64,000 nucleotides of DNA, taken from contig NC_065919.1 in NCBI RefSeq assembly GCF_024586455.1, forward strand, positions 25,396,839 to 25,460,838. The letters run 5' to 3'. Positions 1-10,610 of this stretch are shown piece after piece (position 1 is the stretch's first letter; each line of letters opens with the position of its first letter). The translations under genes and the position numbers were made by a program. This DNA comes from Bactrocera neohumeralis. Its lineage: Eukaryota > Arthropoda > Insecta > Diptera > Tephritidae. The notes under the pieces are model-generated. The model was given only the letters and a program-made list of their open reading frames with translations. It made no database searches and was not told the DNA's origin.

Positions 1-646
1 GTAGTGTGAATATGCAAGTACGCTTATATTGTTGCACATTCTTTTTTATTGATTTTCTTCTTTCGTGTGGCTGTCTATTTGTTTTACGGCCGGTTTTGAA
101 TTTCGGTATTTATTCTGCTACGCTCTGTGCTTGTTTTTTATTAGCTGAATAAGAGAAATTAGCAATGAATTTTGCATTTGCGGTGTTATCGCTTATTTTT
201 AACTACTTTACTTTTATACGATTATTTTGCAATTTTTTTGCATACATCGCCTATGTTTACGTCACAAACGCTCCACCTCCTGTTTGCCTTTTTTTGTTCT
301 ACCCTTTAAATTATGTGCGCTATATATGTACATACAAACTACATATGGTACTCGTTTGCTTTTTTGATATTTTAATTTGTAAGAGTGTATGTTTTTGTTT
401 TAAACTGTCATTATCGCCTCTTATTGGCAGCATGGAGCCTCATTTTTTTTGAAGCTGTTTTTTCGGCATGTGTAATTTCACTTTTTATGCAGCGCCAAAT
501 GCGTTCAGTTTTAACAGATTATCTACTTGACTGTTTTGTGTTTCGTTGTTCACTAGATTTGTTGTTTTTGTCTAGTTTTTGTTTTAAATGTGTGTTTTAT
601 TATTTGTTTAACAACTGCAACAGTCGATTCATGAAAATGTGAGCAA
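1..646. other. No gene seen; T-rich non-coding DNA
   Basis: The plus strand is rich in T runs and TTTG/TTGT words. The short open frames here encode Phe/Cys/Leu-rich strings with no domain, which is what T-rich DNA gives by chance. No transposon motif was recognised. Confidence 0.6.
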
Positions 647-738
647 TTACATACATACATACATACATATATATACATACATACATACATACATATGTAC
701 ATACATACATACATACATACATACATACATACATACAC
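647..738. repeat. ACAT microsatellite
   Basis: A nearly pure (ACAT)n tract broken by a few ATAT and GTAC steps. The opposite strand reads as an artificial Met-Tyr-Val-Cys repeat frame. Confidence 0.95.
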
Positions 739-895
739 ATAAACTTTTAAAATGTTTATAGCTATTGAACTTGTTCAACAAGTGCACAAAAACAAAAAGT
801 TTTCGCAAAGGCAACCAAATTATTCGCCATTAAGATTTAATTTTAGCGGAGATTTAAACCTACGTAATATGAATAATAAATGCGAAAGTGTATTT

Positions 896-978
896 AAATA
901 CATACATATGTACATTAAAAATGTATACATGTGCATACATACATATATGTATATGTATGTACATACATACATATATGT
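896..978. repeat. Second ACAT/ATGT microsatellite cluster
   Basis: Interrupted ACAT, GTAC and ATGT units end directly at the TTAA of the following MITE. Confidence 0.8.
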
Positions 979-2705
979 TTAAGGGGTCAGTAGGGTAGGG
1001 TCTGGCCTGTTTTTTGACATTTTTTTCATAGAAATTTTTATTCTACAATAGAATTTTTTTTCACATATGAGGTACATATGTACTATATCATGGAGTGTAT
1101 AAATAATTTTTTTTTTGAATTTTTGATGATATCTGTCGGTGTGATGCGGACACGATTTCTCATGTTTCTCATGTTTGGATCATCTGAAACGCGAAACCCC
1201 AATTTATTCTTAAAAACTACGTGAATGGTAGTAATTAACTTTTTATACTCTCGCAACAATGTTGCTAAGGAGAGTATTATAGTTTTGTTCACATAACGGT
1301 TGTTTGTAAGTCCTAAAACTAAAAGAGTCAGATATAGGGTTATATATACCAAAATGATCAGGGTGACGAGTAGAGTCGAAATCCGGATGTCTGTCCGTCC
1401 GTCCGTCCGTCCGTCCGTCCGTGCAAGCTGTAACTTGAGTAAAAATTGAGATATCATGATGAAACTTGGTACACGTATTCCTTGGCTCCATAAGAAGGTT
1501 AAGTTCGAAGATGGGCAAAATCGGCCCACTGCCACGCCCACAAAATGGCGAAAACCGAAAACCTATAAAGTGTCATAACTAAGCCACAAATAAAGATATT
1601 AAAGTGAAATTTGGCACAAAGGATCGCATTAGGGAGGGGCATATTTGGACGCAATTTTTTTGGAAAAGTGGGGTGGCCCCGCCCCCTACTAAGTTTTTTG
1701 TACATATCTCGGAAACTACTATAGCTATGTCAACCAAACTCTACAGAGTCGTTTTCTTCAGGCATTGCCATATACAGTCCAAAAATGGAAGAAATCGGAT
1801 AATAACCACGCCCACCTCCCATACAAAGGTTATGTAGAAAATCACTAAAAATACGTTAACCGACTAACAAAAAACGTCAGAAACACTAAATTTTACGGAA
1901 GAAATTGCAGAAGGAAGCTGCACCCAGGCTTTTTAAAAATTGAAAATGGGCGTGGCCTCGCCCACTTATGGACCAAAAACCATATCTCAGGAACTACTAG
2001 ACCGATTTCAATGAAATTCGGTATATAATATTTTCTTAACACCCTGATGACATGTACGAAATATGGGTGAAATCGGTTCACAACCACGCCTTCTTCCAAT
2101 GTAACGCTATTTTGAATTCCATCTGATGCCTTCTCCGTATAATATATACATTAGGAATCAATGATGATAGCGGAATAAAACTTTACAAAAATACGGTATT
2201 TGAAAAATATGTAAATGACGTATAATGAAATCTCGATTATCACTTTATCATGCGAGAGTATAAAATATTCGGCGACACCCGAAATTAGCCCTTCCTTACT
2301 TGTTTTTTTTTTTTAATTTGTCACCATGTTTTTTTTACATAAATTTTGTCATAACATTGCCATTAAATTATAAAAAATATAGGGACGATAGCTAGGCGTT
2401 TTGTGAATATTTAAAAACAAATTAAGCAAATCGGTTGAGTAGTTTGAAAGGAATCATGTCCGCCAGTTTAAAAAAGTGTGTTTTGAGAAAAACGCATTTA
2501 AAGTTTGAGGTGTGCACTCCGAGCGCTCATAACGTCGAGCGGTATTATTATTATTTTTGGGATTTTTCGAAACCTTCCAATGGTAAATTGGGTTTCTACA
2601 TTAATTCTAAGCATAAAGTATAAAGAAATAGAAAAAGTAAGGTATAAGGGAACTGAAAATGCAAAAAAAAAAATTTTTAAAAAGATTACCCTACTGTCCC
2701 CTTAA
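979..2705 (+). mobile_element. TTAA-ended MITE (MITE-1), split by a family-1 repeat
   Basis: The left end reads TTAAGGGGTCAGTAGGGTA. The right end, reverse-complemented, reads TTAAGGGGACAGTAGGGTA, so the two match with one difference over 19 bases. No transposase is present. Near the right end, at 2481-2504, it carries the core (TTTTGAGAAAAACGCATTTAAAG) seen in the other TTAA elements of this window. A family-1 repeat occupies 1241-2303, leaving about 660 bp of MITE sequence. TTAA is the target of piggyBac-type transposases, but those elements usually begin CCY and not GGGG, so the superfamily is open. Confidence 0.8.
1241..2303 (+). repeat. Dispersed repeat family 1, copy A
   Basis: Starts TTTTATACTCTCGCAACA and ends CCCTTCCTTACTTGT. 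The first and last parts contain TATACTCTCGCA and its inverse TGCGAGAGTATA. Next to the start, ATACTCTC...GGAGAGTAT can form a hairpin. A short TCCG tandem (about 1393-1421) and several CCACGCCC/GGGCGTGG boxes lie inside. It is the inverted counterpart of 16286-17365. Open frames on both strands that contain TDGRTDGRTD strings come from the TCCG tandem and are not genes. Confidence 0.85.
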
Positions 2706-3062
2706 TTGAAATTGAAGTTTAATAATTGAAACTGGATTCAACAAAAGAAATAAACAAAAGGAAAACAAAACAAACAAATTATTTCAAAACTTAAATTCGT
2801 TTTCACAAAATATGTTTTTCAAAGAGTGTTCTGCAAAAAGACACAATATATGAATTTATTTGTTCAAAGAGTCAATACTATACTATTATTACACTGGTCT
2901 ACAGTATTAACTTGCCCTAGATATACGATATTTTTGGATATACATACTATTATTATTGCACTGGTGCATCATGAGTTCTACAGTGATTAAAGTTGTTCCC
3001 TAGATACCACGACAACGATATGTGCGCGACTTTTTGGATATATGTACATAAACATATTTTTT
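2706..3062. other. No gene; AT-rich, with a diverged tandem duplication
   Basis: Two units, roughly 2880-2945 and 2947-3045, share TACTATTATTA...CACTGGT, then TTCTACAGTGATTAA/CTACAGTATTAA, CCCTAGATA and TTTTTGGATATA. The second unit is longer. It runs straight into the mariner remnant that follows. Confidence 0.5.
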
Positions 3063-3186
3063 GACGAGATAAAGACGGCATCGAAGGAGGAGCTGACATG
3101 ATTTTTTTTGAAGTGCTTCGAAGATTGGAAAAACCGTTGGCACAAGTGTATAATATTTCATTTACTTTGAAGGGGACAAAATAGAT
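3063..3186 (+). pseudogene. Mariner transposase C-terminal remnant
   Basis: Plus-strand translation gives DEIKTASKEELT, a stop, and then KCFEDWKNRWHKCI. The last string is the conserved tail of DD34D mariner transposases. Everything upstream, including the catalytic residues, is missing. No terminal inverted repeat could be paired. Confidence 0.75.
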
Positions 3187-3783
3187 ATTCACAAAAATCT
3201 TGTAATTTTGAATAATTTTGTAAGATTTGCTCTCGTTTCTTTTAAAATCTTTATTTTCATTTTACTCAAAAAAACATCACAAATCATGAAAGAAAATAAC
3301 AAGTATATTTATAATGTCAGTTTTGTTTAAGAGAAGTAAATGCTTTTTATGAGCTTTTCTGTTCAGTTTATCTTAGGATAGGATATTTTCGACTATCAAC
3401 ATAAAACTTTTCCACTATTCACTATCCAGAACAGTCACAACTACAAGATGACTGTCTGGCGATATCAATGTTTCTTCTCAGAATTCTCGTACATATTACT
3501 TATGAAACGAAAGCGAAGTTTTCATTGAGTAAAGCCGAACATTTTATTGAGTGCGTAAGATTTCTTCACGTTTATATTATATTTTAGTAAAACTTTCCGC
3601 ATGATTTCGATAAAGAGCTTCGCGAAAAAGATGCGCAGATCCTAATCATTACTGGAAAATTAATTTTCGCTAACATCATAAAAACATGAGCGCATTCAGT
3701 AATTTTATAAAGAAATTTGTAATCTGGGCAAATATGGAAAACATCAAAATTTGCTAGAATATCCAAGGTTCACGTTTTTACCA
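3187..3783. other. No gene seen
   Basis: AT-rich sequence with no coding or repeat motif that I recognise. Confidence 0.5.
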
Positions 3784-4473
3784 TTAAGGGGTTACATTTG
3801 TGTATTTGTGTCGGATTTTCCCAAAAAATGTTTCTCATATAAAAAATGAAATATTTTATTAGAATTTTTTATAGTTACGAACATACACTATTAACAAAGA
3901 AATTCTGAAATTTTTGAAAAAAATATTTTCAACTCGGCCATTTCCGGTGACCCCTCGGAAAGAAGATGCGCATTGGCAGGATAACTCCTTACAGGTTCGT
4001 CTAAAGTGAAAAAATGTGTGTTTTCATTAAAACCATAACTTAGTACTTGGACGAAGGCAAAAAAACTGAAAATTGGATTTTAGCAGACTTTTTTTTACAA
4101 AAAAATTAAAATTTCAGTGAAAATTTCACGACATTTTTTGTAAATAGTTGTTTTCGAAAAAAAGTTCTTCATCCGACTATCTAAGAATTGTATCTCAAAG
4201 ACCTGTGTAAAATTTCATTAAGTTCGGTTGAGTAGTTCTCGAAAAGTCATGCCAGCCGACTTCAAAAGCACAGTTTCGAGAAAAACGCGTTTAAAGATGG
4301 CGCACTTAGCCCACATACCCTCGAGGGCACAAGTTCTCAAGGCTGTATCTCTGAAACTATTACTCGGATCAACTTGAAAATTTAAGACAAGGTGTTCTAG
4401 AGGTGTTGTAGAATTTAATAAGACAATAAAAAAAATCAAGTTTTTGAAAGCCGTATTCCCTGTAACCCCTTAA
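3784..4473 (+). mobile_element. TTAA-ended MITE (MITE-3a)
   Basis: Both ends read TTAAGGGGTTACA inwards (left at 3784, right TGTAACCCCTTAA ending at 4473). It is 690 bp and non-coding. The shared core CGAGAAAAACGCGTTTAAAG lies at 4277-4296, preceded by GTTCGGTTGAGTAGTTCTCGA (4222 onward). Related copies are at 13787, 39941 (inverted) and 50123. Confidence 0.85.
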
Positions 4474-4499
4474 TTAGGCCTCAAGCCAAACATGTTTAA

Positions 4500-5482
4500 G
4501 CACAAAGATGCACCGCTATAAGAAAAACACACTCTCTCAACTTTATTACGATTAAGATATTGGGCGATATATGCGGTATAAAGCCCCGGAAGTTCGAAAA
4601 TATTTATATTAGGTGTATGGGGGCTAAGGAAAGTATGGACCTGATTCAACCCATTTGTAACACACAAACATACTACTACCAGGAAAGAAACCTCTCAGAA
4701 TTTCAATTATATAATATCTCACACATTGACAGATATTTTCGGTGAAAAGTGAACTATAAGCACTGGGTCCACATTTTCAGCATTGAAGTGCTTGAACATT
4801 TTTGGTATGATTTGAGCAATTTTTAGACAACCAGTGGCACGACTCAAAGACACTATTCGTGCAAAGTTTTATCCCGTTATATTGGTAGTCGAAAAAGTAT
4901 TTTCGTATTTTGTCAATAGATATCTCCAGTGCTACTAATCACATTCATACCAAATAGTGTTGGAAAGGTGATATTTTAAGCTTCATTTAACCAAAAAAAA
5001 AATAAAATTCGGGGAAGTTGAAAAAAAGTTACAGCTGTTGAAAAATGAGTGAAAATAATGAAGAAATTCGCTATATTTTGAATTGATTTTTTTTTTATTG
5101 GGACGTTGCGGTATCAGTTCGTGTAGCACAACAATGGTTCGCTCGCTTCCGTTCTGAGAATTTCGAAATTTCGATTTACACTGATGAAAGTTTTATTGAT
5201 GGAATAATGTCTCTAGCGAAAAAATGGCAACCACTTTGACCAAAATGGTACACATTTGTTTATTTATTTATTATTATAAATATAAAAAAAGTTAAACTTT
5301 GATTAGAAATACGAAAAGACTTTTTCGACTACCCAATATTAATTGCTTCTTGATTTGTACACTCGAAAGAAAATAAACAGATGAAATTTTAAATTGTGTT
5401 ATGTGTAAAGTAGGCGTGGCTGTAGTCCGATTTCTCCAATTTTCACACTGTAACATAAAAATGTCAGAGGAATATCGCGTAC
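4500..5482 (-). repeat. Family-1 repeat fragment, interrupted by a mariner
   Basis: Outside the insertion at 4882-5336 the sequence is the inverse of the 54.9-55.5 kb part of copy D. For example, the inverse of 4860-4881 (ATAACGGGATAAAACTTTGC) and of 5337-5357 (AATCAAGAAGCAATTAATA) are contiguous in copy D near 55068-55110. The outer limits are approximate. Confidence 0.75.
4882..5336 (+). mobile_element. Internally deleted mariner (SETMAR/Hsmar1-like), 455 bp
   Basis: The ends are inverted repeats TTGG(G)TAGTCGAAAAAGT, flanked by TA on both sides (4880-4881 and 5337-5338). The plus strand keeps the start of a transposase, MSENNEEIRYIL, then SVRVAQQWFARFRS from the helix-turn-helix region, then jumps to the tail DGIMSLAKKWQ. 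The whole catalytic core is deleted. It sits in a family-1 repeat, and the uninterrupted sequence of copy D gives the empty site, so ends and target duplication are well supported. It could only move with transposase supplied from elsewhere. Confidence 0.9.
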
Positions 5483-6367
5483 CAAACTTGATTTGAACGC
5501 GAAAAGTTCCATAGTATTTTTGAGAATCTTGAGCTATGAAAATTGGTCCATTCTACCATCTATCTCCAGCAATGGTCCAAAGCTGTACCAGGAAAACGCT
5601 CCCCAGTTAATGCCTGACACCAGGGGCGATGAAAAAATGGTTCGCCAACTGATCCAATACGATTCACCTTTGTTTCATCGCTCTAAAGTACTCTTCCAAA
5701 ATTTGACGACCTTTTTTAACTGTTCTTTAGCAGAGTCAACTGTGACTCTCAGATTTCTTTTGTCTCAATGCAATGCTTTTCGACTCATTCGTTCAAACAA
5801 CTGAGCATCATTAGGGCGCCTTCGTACAACTCCCGCCTTATAGTGTGCTATATTTCAGCTTCAAACATACCAACGCAAATTTCTGAATGTAACCGAGCAC
5901 AAACATTTTGCAAAGTCATGTCTAAATAATTCACGAGTGCATCGAATAACGATTGGATTAGGGATTACCAACATATTTAATAAGACTTATTATAATGTAA
6001 TGTAAGGTTCAGCAATACATATATGTACATATGTACATACATATATGTGAATTATTGATGCATTTAGCTTTACATTCAGCTTGGTGATTACACACCATTT
6101 GGATTAGTAAGTTGACACCCTGCACAGAAAAGACATTGTATGGCGACAACAGCTTGGTAAAAAAGCGCTGAGCTTGTCTAAAGCATCACTCGACAATAAA
6201 AAAACCTCTTACATATTAAAATTGGCACAAACAATTTGTTGATTAGGCATATATGACAATTTACCTTAAAATTTTAATGGATTTTGTTTTTTTACCTATT
6301 ATAATTATTATACACCTCAATGCAATTGCAGAGTGCCAACTGACCAGTTTTTCTTTTCCAATTTCAG
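5483..6367. other. Non-coding DNA upstream of sqz
   Basis: The stretch 5490-5940 includes moderately complex sequence and a 103-codon open frame without a recognisable domain; it may be an unclassified decayed element. An ATGTACATAC-type microsatellite lies near 6017-6050. The 3' end is a polypyrimidine tract (TTTTTCTTTTCCAATTTCAG) that closes a 5' intron of sqz at 6367, so much of this may be intronic. Confidence 0.5.
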
Positions 6368-6584
6368 CTGACATCGGCGGTTACCGAATTGACGAAATTA
6401 ATTGGCTGGCGCCATCAATCGATCAAAAAATACGCGAAACGAAATTTGCTGCAGTTTTTTACCAACCACTCTTCGCATAACACTCCTACCACATAACGGC
6501 TTCAACTGACGGCTGCGTAACGCACACATTATACTATTACAACAATACTGCAGCGGTGTGACACACAACGCCGCGTTCAAAGAA
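6368..6584 (+). other. sqz: Predicted 5' untranslated exon segment of sqz
   Basis: It follows a good splice acceptor (polypyrimidine plus CAG ending at 6367). In the sqz frame an in-frame TGA lies at 6507-6509 and no ATG occurs before 6585. The upstream first exon and promoter are not identified, and without transcript data the exon start is inferred. Confidence 0.6.
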
Positions 6585-9500
6585 ATGGCCGAATTACCCG
6601 CTCCCCCAAGTGATTATCTCCACCGTTCGATCGATCAGCTGCGTTCGATGAACGAACGCAATGTCCTCTCCTCACTAAGCCATCATCTGACGCCGGTGGA
6701 ATTGCGCAATGCCGCACAGTTGGCGGCACACGATTACAAACCATTTAATATCAATGAATTTCGTCAGAATGTTGAGCGTTTAGATTATTCGTTGAAGAAT
6801 GGCCTTATACACCAACAACAGCAGTTGCTCGCTGATCATCAGCAGCAGCAGCAACAACTCCAACAACAGCAAGCGCATGAACAACAACAGCAGCAACATC
6901 ATCAGCAACAGCAACAACAACAGGCGGCTCATCAACAGCAGCAGCAGCAGCAACAACAACAACAGCACCAACAGCTGCAGCTTAAACAATCGTATAGTCC
7001 GCCAAATTCACCGGCCACACCCACCATGACCGAACAACCCGAGCAGAAGGTAAGTGATAGTAATTCGATGTAGTAATGGCGAGAAATACATATACATACA
7101 TATAGTGATTTGTTTAAAACGCCTGCGAAGCTATCAGGCTCATACTTTTTTGGAATCGTAATATTGACAGGGGATTTGTGGCTTAATTTTTCAAGGTTGA
7201 GAATGGTTTGTCTGGATTTCCGTCGAAAATACATATACAAGGTCTGTCGCAAAAGAAACAGGACTGTTAAAAAAAACAACAAAAAATTAATATTTTTCAA
7301 AAGTTATATTTTTTTATTCAAAGTAGTTTCCTTGTGCTTCGATACAGCGTTTAGCCCGGTCAATTAGCATTTCAAATGAGTGTTTAGGTCATTTTTCGGA
7401 ATGCTCTTGAGAATATCGGTCGTCGCCTTTTGGATAGCTGAAAAGTCCTGAAACCAGTGTCCTTTCATGGGCAAATGAAGTTTTCCAAATAGGTAAAAAT
7501 CACAGGGTGCCAGATCAGGTGAGTAGGGTGAGTGATTAATGGTTAATATGGAGTTTTTTGTCAAAAAATCAGTGACAAGCGTCGACCGATGACACGGCGC
7601 ATTATCGTGCAACAGGTGCCAGGACCCTGCCTCACGGTATTGTGGTCGAGCACGACGAATGCGTGACAAAAGACGCTTCATAACACCAAGGTAAAATTCA
7701 GCATGAATCGTTTGGTTAGGTGGGACGAACTCTAGGTGTACAATACCCTCGGAATCGTAAAAACAAATCAGCATTGTCTTTACTTTTGACTTCTGAAGAC
7801 GGCCGACTTCTGATCGTCACAGAGGTCCTCACGACCTTCTTGGAATCGCTTAAGCCACTCATACACATTACTACGGGATAGGCACTGATCACCATAAACT
7901 TTTTTTCATCATTTGAAATGTTTCAGGAAACGTTTTCCCAAGTTTAAAACAAAATTTAATATTTGCTCTTTGCATTTTACGACCGATGACCAAAAGCGGC
8001 TGTCACATTTTGATCGATAACATCGTTTGTAGTTATCCAATTGTCTTAAAATTTTTACGAAATGTCAACAAGAGATCAAACTTTTTATTTCATATACCCA
8101 TCAATAGGTGGCGCCACCAGAAACAGTTATATTTAAAAAGTTCTGTTTCTTCTGCGACAGACCTTGTATATAGTTTTTTCACATAACCTCAAAATCCAAA
8201 TGCGAAAAATTTACAGAACCAAATTTTAAGGATTTTATTTTTATCTTGAACACGATTTCTTTTCCTTTCATGAAATTTTGCCCAAACTTACTTTCTTATG
8301 TCCCAACCAGACTATTTCTTTTATTTAAAATATTTATTACTTCTCCTTATATTGAGCTAATATTGAAAAACCCTAACTTTCAATCAAAAATCTTACCTCA
8401 AAATTTAAAGTTTTTTTTTAAGTCAGTGGGCTTTATGTTCGTGGAAGTCCATATATTACTATGATAAGATTTCTCAAAAAATGTAAACTATCAAAAATCT
8501 GTGGTAATATGAATTTCTGTTCTTTTTAAATAATTTTTAAAGGCTTCTTAGTCTATAAATATTTTAGCGTTATAGAAACCTAAAAAATATTCGTTTCAAT
8601 TGTTACATATTACCTTAATGTCTGCTTTCGCTATCTATCCACGAACTTGACATAAAAACTTCTTTCTCTTGGGGAGCATGCATTCTTAAACAATTTTTAT
8701 TTTTTTTCCTCTACTCATTTTAGTATGATCCACATGCTGCTGCTGTCGAACAACAACAACAACAACAACAGCAGCAACACACCGTCAATCAGAAGCAACA
8801 ACGTAACCAACAAGGCTCCCCTGAAGGCCGTGACGCCAAGCCCTACAAATGCACGCAATGCACAAAAACCTTCGCTAATTCCTCCTACCTCTCACAACAC
8901 ACCCGCATCCATCTGGGCATCAAGCCATATCGTTGTGAGATCTGCCAACGCAAATTCACACAGCTGTCGCACCTGCAACAACACATTCGCACACATACCG
9001 GGGATAAACCATACAAGTGCCGCCATGCCGGCTGCCCCAAAGCCTTCTCGCAACTCTCCAATCTGCAATCGCACTCTCGTTGCCATCAAACGGACAAACC
9101 ATTTAAATGCAACTCCTGCTACAAATGCTTCACCGACGAATTAACGCTGCTCGAGCACATACCCAAACACAAAGACTCGAAGCACTTGAAGACGCACATC
9201 TGCAACCTGTGTGGCAAGTCGTACACACAGGAAACCTACCTGCAGAAGCATTTGCAAAAACACGCCGAAAAGGCGGAGAAGCAACAGCAACGACAGGCCA
9301 GCGCAACAAGTAATGCGCAACACCATGTGCCTGCCGGCGGTATCGGCCTCAATTTGCAGCGACAGGTGGTGATGAATGCTGCCGCAGCGGCCGCAACTAG
9401 TGATCCCAATTCGTATTGGGCGAAAATGGGTGCTGATAGTGGCGTGAATGCTGCGACACTCGCTGAAGCTATACAACAGCAACAGCAGCAAGCTGCCGCC

Positions 9501-10157
9501 GCAGCAGCAGCAGCCGCAGCGGCTGCGCAACAGCAGCAACAACATGCTCAGAATGGCTACAACTTTGCGACGCTGCAACAGCACCAACAACAGCAGCAGC
9601 AGGAGCTACTGCAACACCATCAGCGGCTGGTGAATGGTGGAGCGGGCAGTGGTGGCGATAGCGCTGGCAGCGGCAACACGCCGAATCACTCACACTCGCC
9701 CAACGATGAGGGTGAGGACTTGGTGATGCGTCAAACTCCCCAACATCATCTGCATCAGCAGCAGCAACAACAGCAACAACAACAACATCAGCATCAACAG
9801 TCACACTCACCCAATCCACTTCTAATGGGCAATGCAGCAGCTGCAGCAGCGGCGGCGGCGGCGGCCGCAGCCAACTACGACGTGAAAACAACCAGCGCCT
9901 TCACGCCCATCAACACGGCGCCACCACATTTGAATGCGCTGTCTGCACAACAACGTCCACCCGCTGCAGCGTACCTGTACCAGCAGAATGCCGCCGCAGC
10001 CGCCGCTTTCCCAACACAACTTATCTCATTGCACCAGATACGCAACTATGCACATCAGCCCAGCGCAGCGGCGGCAGCGGGGCTATTGGCCAGCGATCAC
10101 CTGCTCGGTTTGACCGGTGTAACCGCGGGCGGTGCCGGCAAGGATAAGGGTCAATAG
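6585..10157 (+). CDS. sqz: squeeze (sqz) C2H2 zinc-finger transcription factor; join 6585-7049, 8724-10157
   Basis: Joining 6585-7049 (155 codons, donor AAG|GTAAGT) to 8724-10157 (acceptor TTTTAG) keeps phase 0 and gives 632 aa. The start is the first ATG after an in-frame TGA, in a good context (AAAGAAATGG). The N-terminus (DYLHRSIDQLRSMNERNVL) is followed by a Gln/His-rich tract (about 76-135). Five C2H2 fingers follow: C198-H218, C226-H246, C254-H276 (with a four-residue CRHAGC spacing), C284-H304 and C315-H335. Then come LNLQRQ, YWAKMGADS, poly-Gln/poly-Ala runs (about 403-430, 500-518, 525-538), and the tail LISLHQIRNYAHQP. This layout fits Drosophila Sqz (LIN-29/ZNF384 group), a nuclear DNA-binding protein that specifies identity in peptidergic neurons. 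The paralogue rotund has near-identical fingers but a longer protein and different flanks. The extra length over fly Sqz (about 535 aa) is mostly homopolymer. Neighbours are transposons only. Confidence 0.92.
7238..8166 (-). mobile_element. Mariner element in the sqz intron
   Basis: The ends are CAAGGTCTGTCGCAAAAGAA (7238 inward) and the inverse of CTTCTGCGACAGACCTTG (ending 8166). TA flanks both (7236-7237 and 8167-8168). The transposase lies on the minus strand, opposite to sqz. At 929 bp it is shorter than a complete mariner (about 1.25-1.3 kb), so it has lost internal sequence. Confidence 0.92.
7364..7990 (-). pseudogene. DD34D mariner transposase, truncated
   Basis: The 136-aa open part contains HDNAPCH and YSPDLAPCDFYLF, with 34 residues between the second and third catalytic Asp, the mariner spacing. 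Upstream on the same strand (7775-7870) is YEWLKRFQEGREDLCDD, the end of the DNA-binding domain, in a different frame and separated by missing sequence. The first catalytic Asp region (normally TGDE.W) is not present, so no active enzyme is expected. Confidence 0.85.
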
Positions 10158-10610
10158 TACGCCGCACTGCACAGCAGTGATGGCAACAGTAACGGCAGGT
10201 ATGGTAATAAGTTCAAAAAGTCGAAGAAACGGGTACACGAGCGTGCACGTGATCGCAGTTGATTTTACTGAGGCGCTTAGGCGCAAGGGCAGAGAGTTAG
10301 TTGCCTATCGGCAGGAGGGCGCGCAACGACCCTATGCATGTTTGATAAAGCGAGCTCCCAGTGCGCACACATGGGATGACAGTACTACAACTGCAATAAC
10401 AACATCAAATACACAACAACAAACAACACTAAAAACTCAGGTTTTAATGATAATTTCAGCAAAGCGGTAAAACGGAGATCGAAAATTACACAAAATTTCG
10501 AAGAAATTAAACATTAGTTAGAATCAATTGGAGTAAAACAACATGTATATTTACTAGTGTCTTAGCTCTGCGAATTTTTCAACGCTACTTCCTCTCAACT
10601 TTACATTATG

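Larger units (their letters stand above)
7050..8723 (+). other. sqz: sqz intron between the coding exons
   Basis: GTAAGT at 7050 and TTTTAG ending at 8723 bound a 1674-bp phase-0 intron. A 929-bp mariner (7238-8166) makes up over half of it. The remaining 745 bp is AT-rich with no other feature seen. Confidence 0.9.

Noticed and set aside
553..738. Frame with repeated Met-Tyr-Val-Cys
   Set aside because: Reading of the ACAT microsatellite.
1083..1541. Frames with TDGRTDGRTD strings here and at 17063-17397
   Set aside because: They translate the short TCCG/GGAC tandem inside family 1.
1893..2099. A 68-codon frame with a near-identical twin at 16497-16733
   Set aside because: Both lie in copies of dispersed repeat family 1. 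Their similarity is explained by repeat relatedness, the C-termini diverge by frameshift, and the translated string includes the GC-box segment; there is no domain.
5493..5804. 103-codon frame upstream of sqz
   Set aside because: Contains readable but unrecognised sequence with no domain; could be a decayed transposon segment, not enough to call a gene.
9141..9590. Long minus-strand frames opposite sqz exon 2 (also 9469-9891 and 6780-7300)
   Set aside because: Antisense of CAG/CAA and GCA repeats gives Leu/Cys/Val strings; the sense strand has the five zinc fingers.
6585..10157. Assignment to rotund instead of squeeze
   Set aside because: The fingers of the two paralogues are nearly the same, but the short N-terminal region, LNLQRQ...YWAKMGADS after the fingers, the LISLHQIRNYAHQP tail and the total length fit squeeze better.
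10132..10470. 112-codon frame overlapping the end of sqz
   Set aside because: Starts in the sqz coding sequence in another frame and runs into the 3' UTR; no domain. Treated as a shadow.
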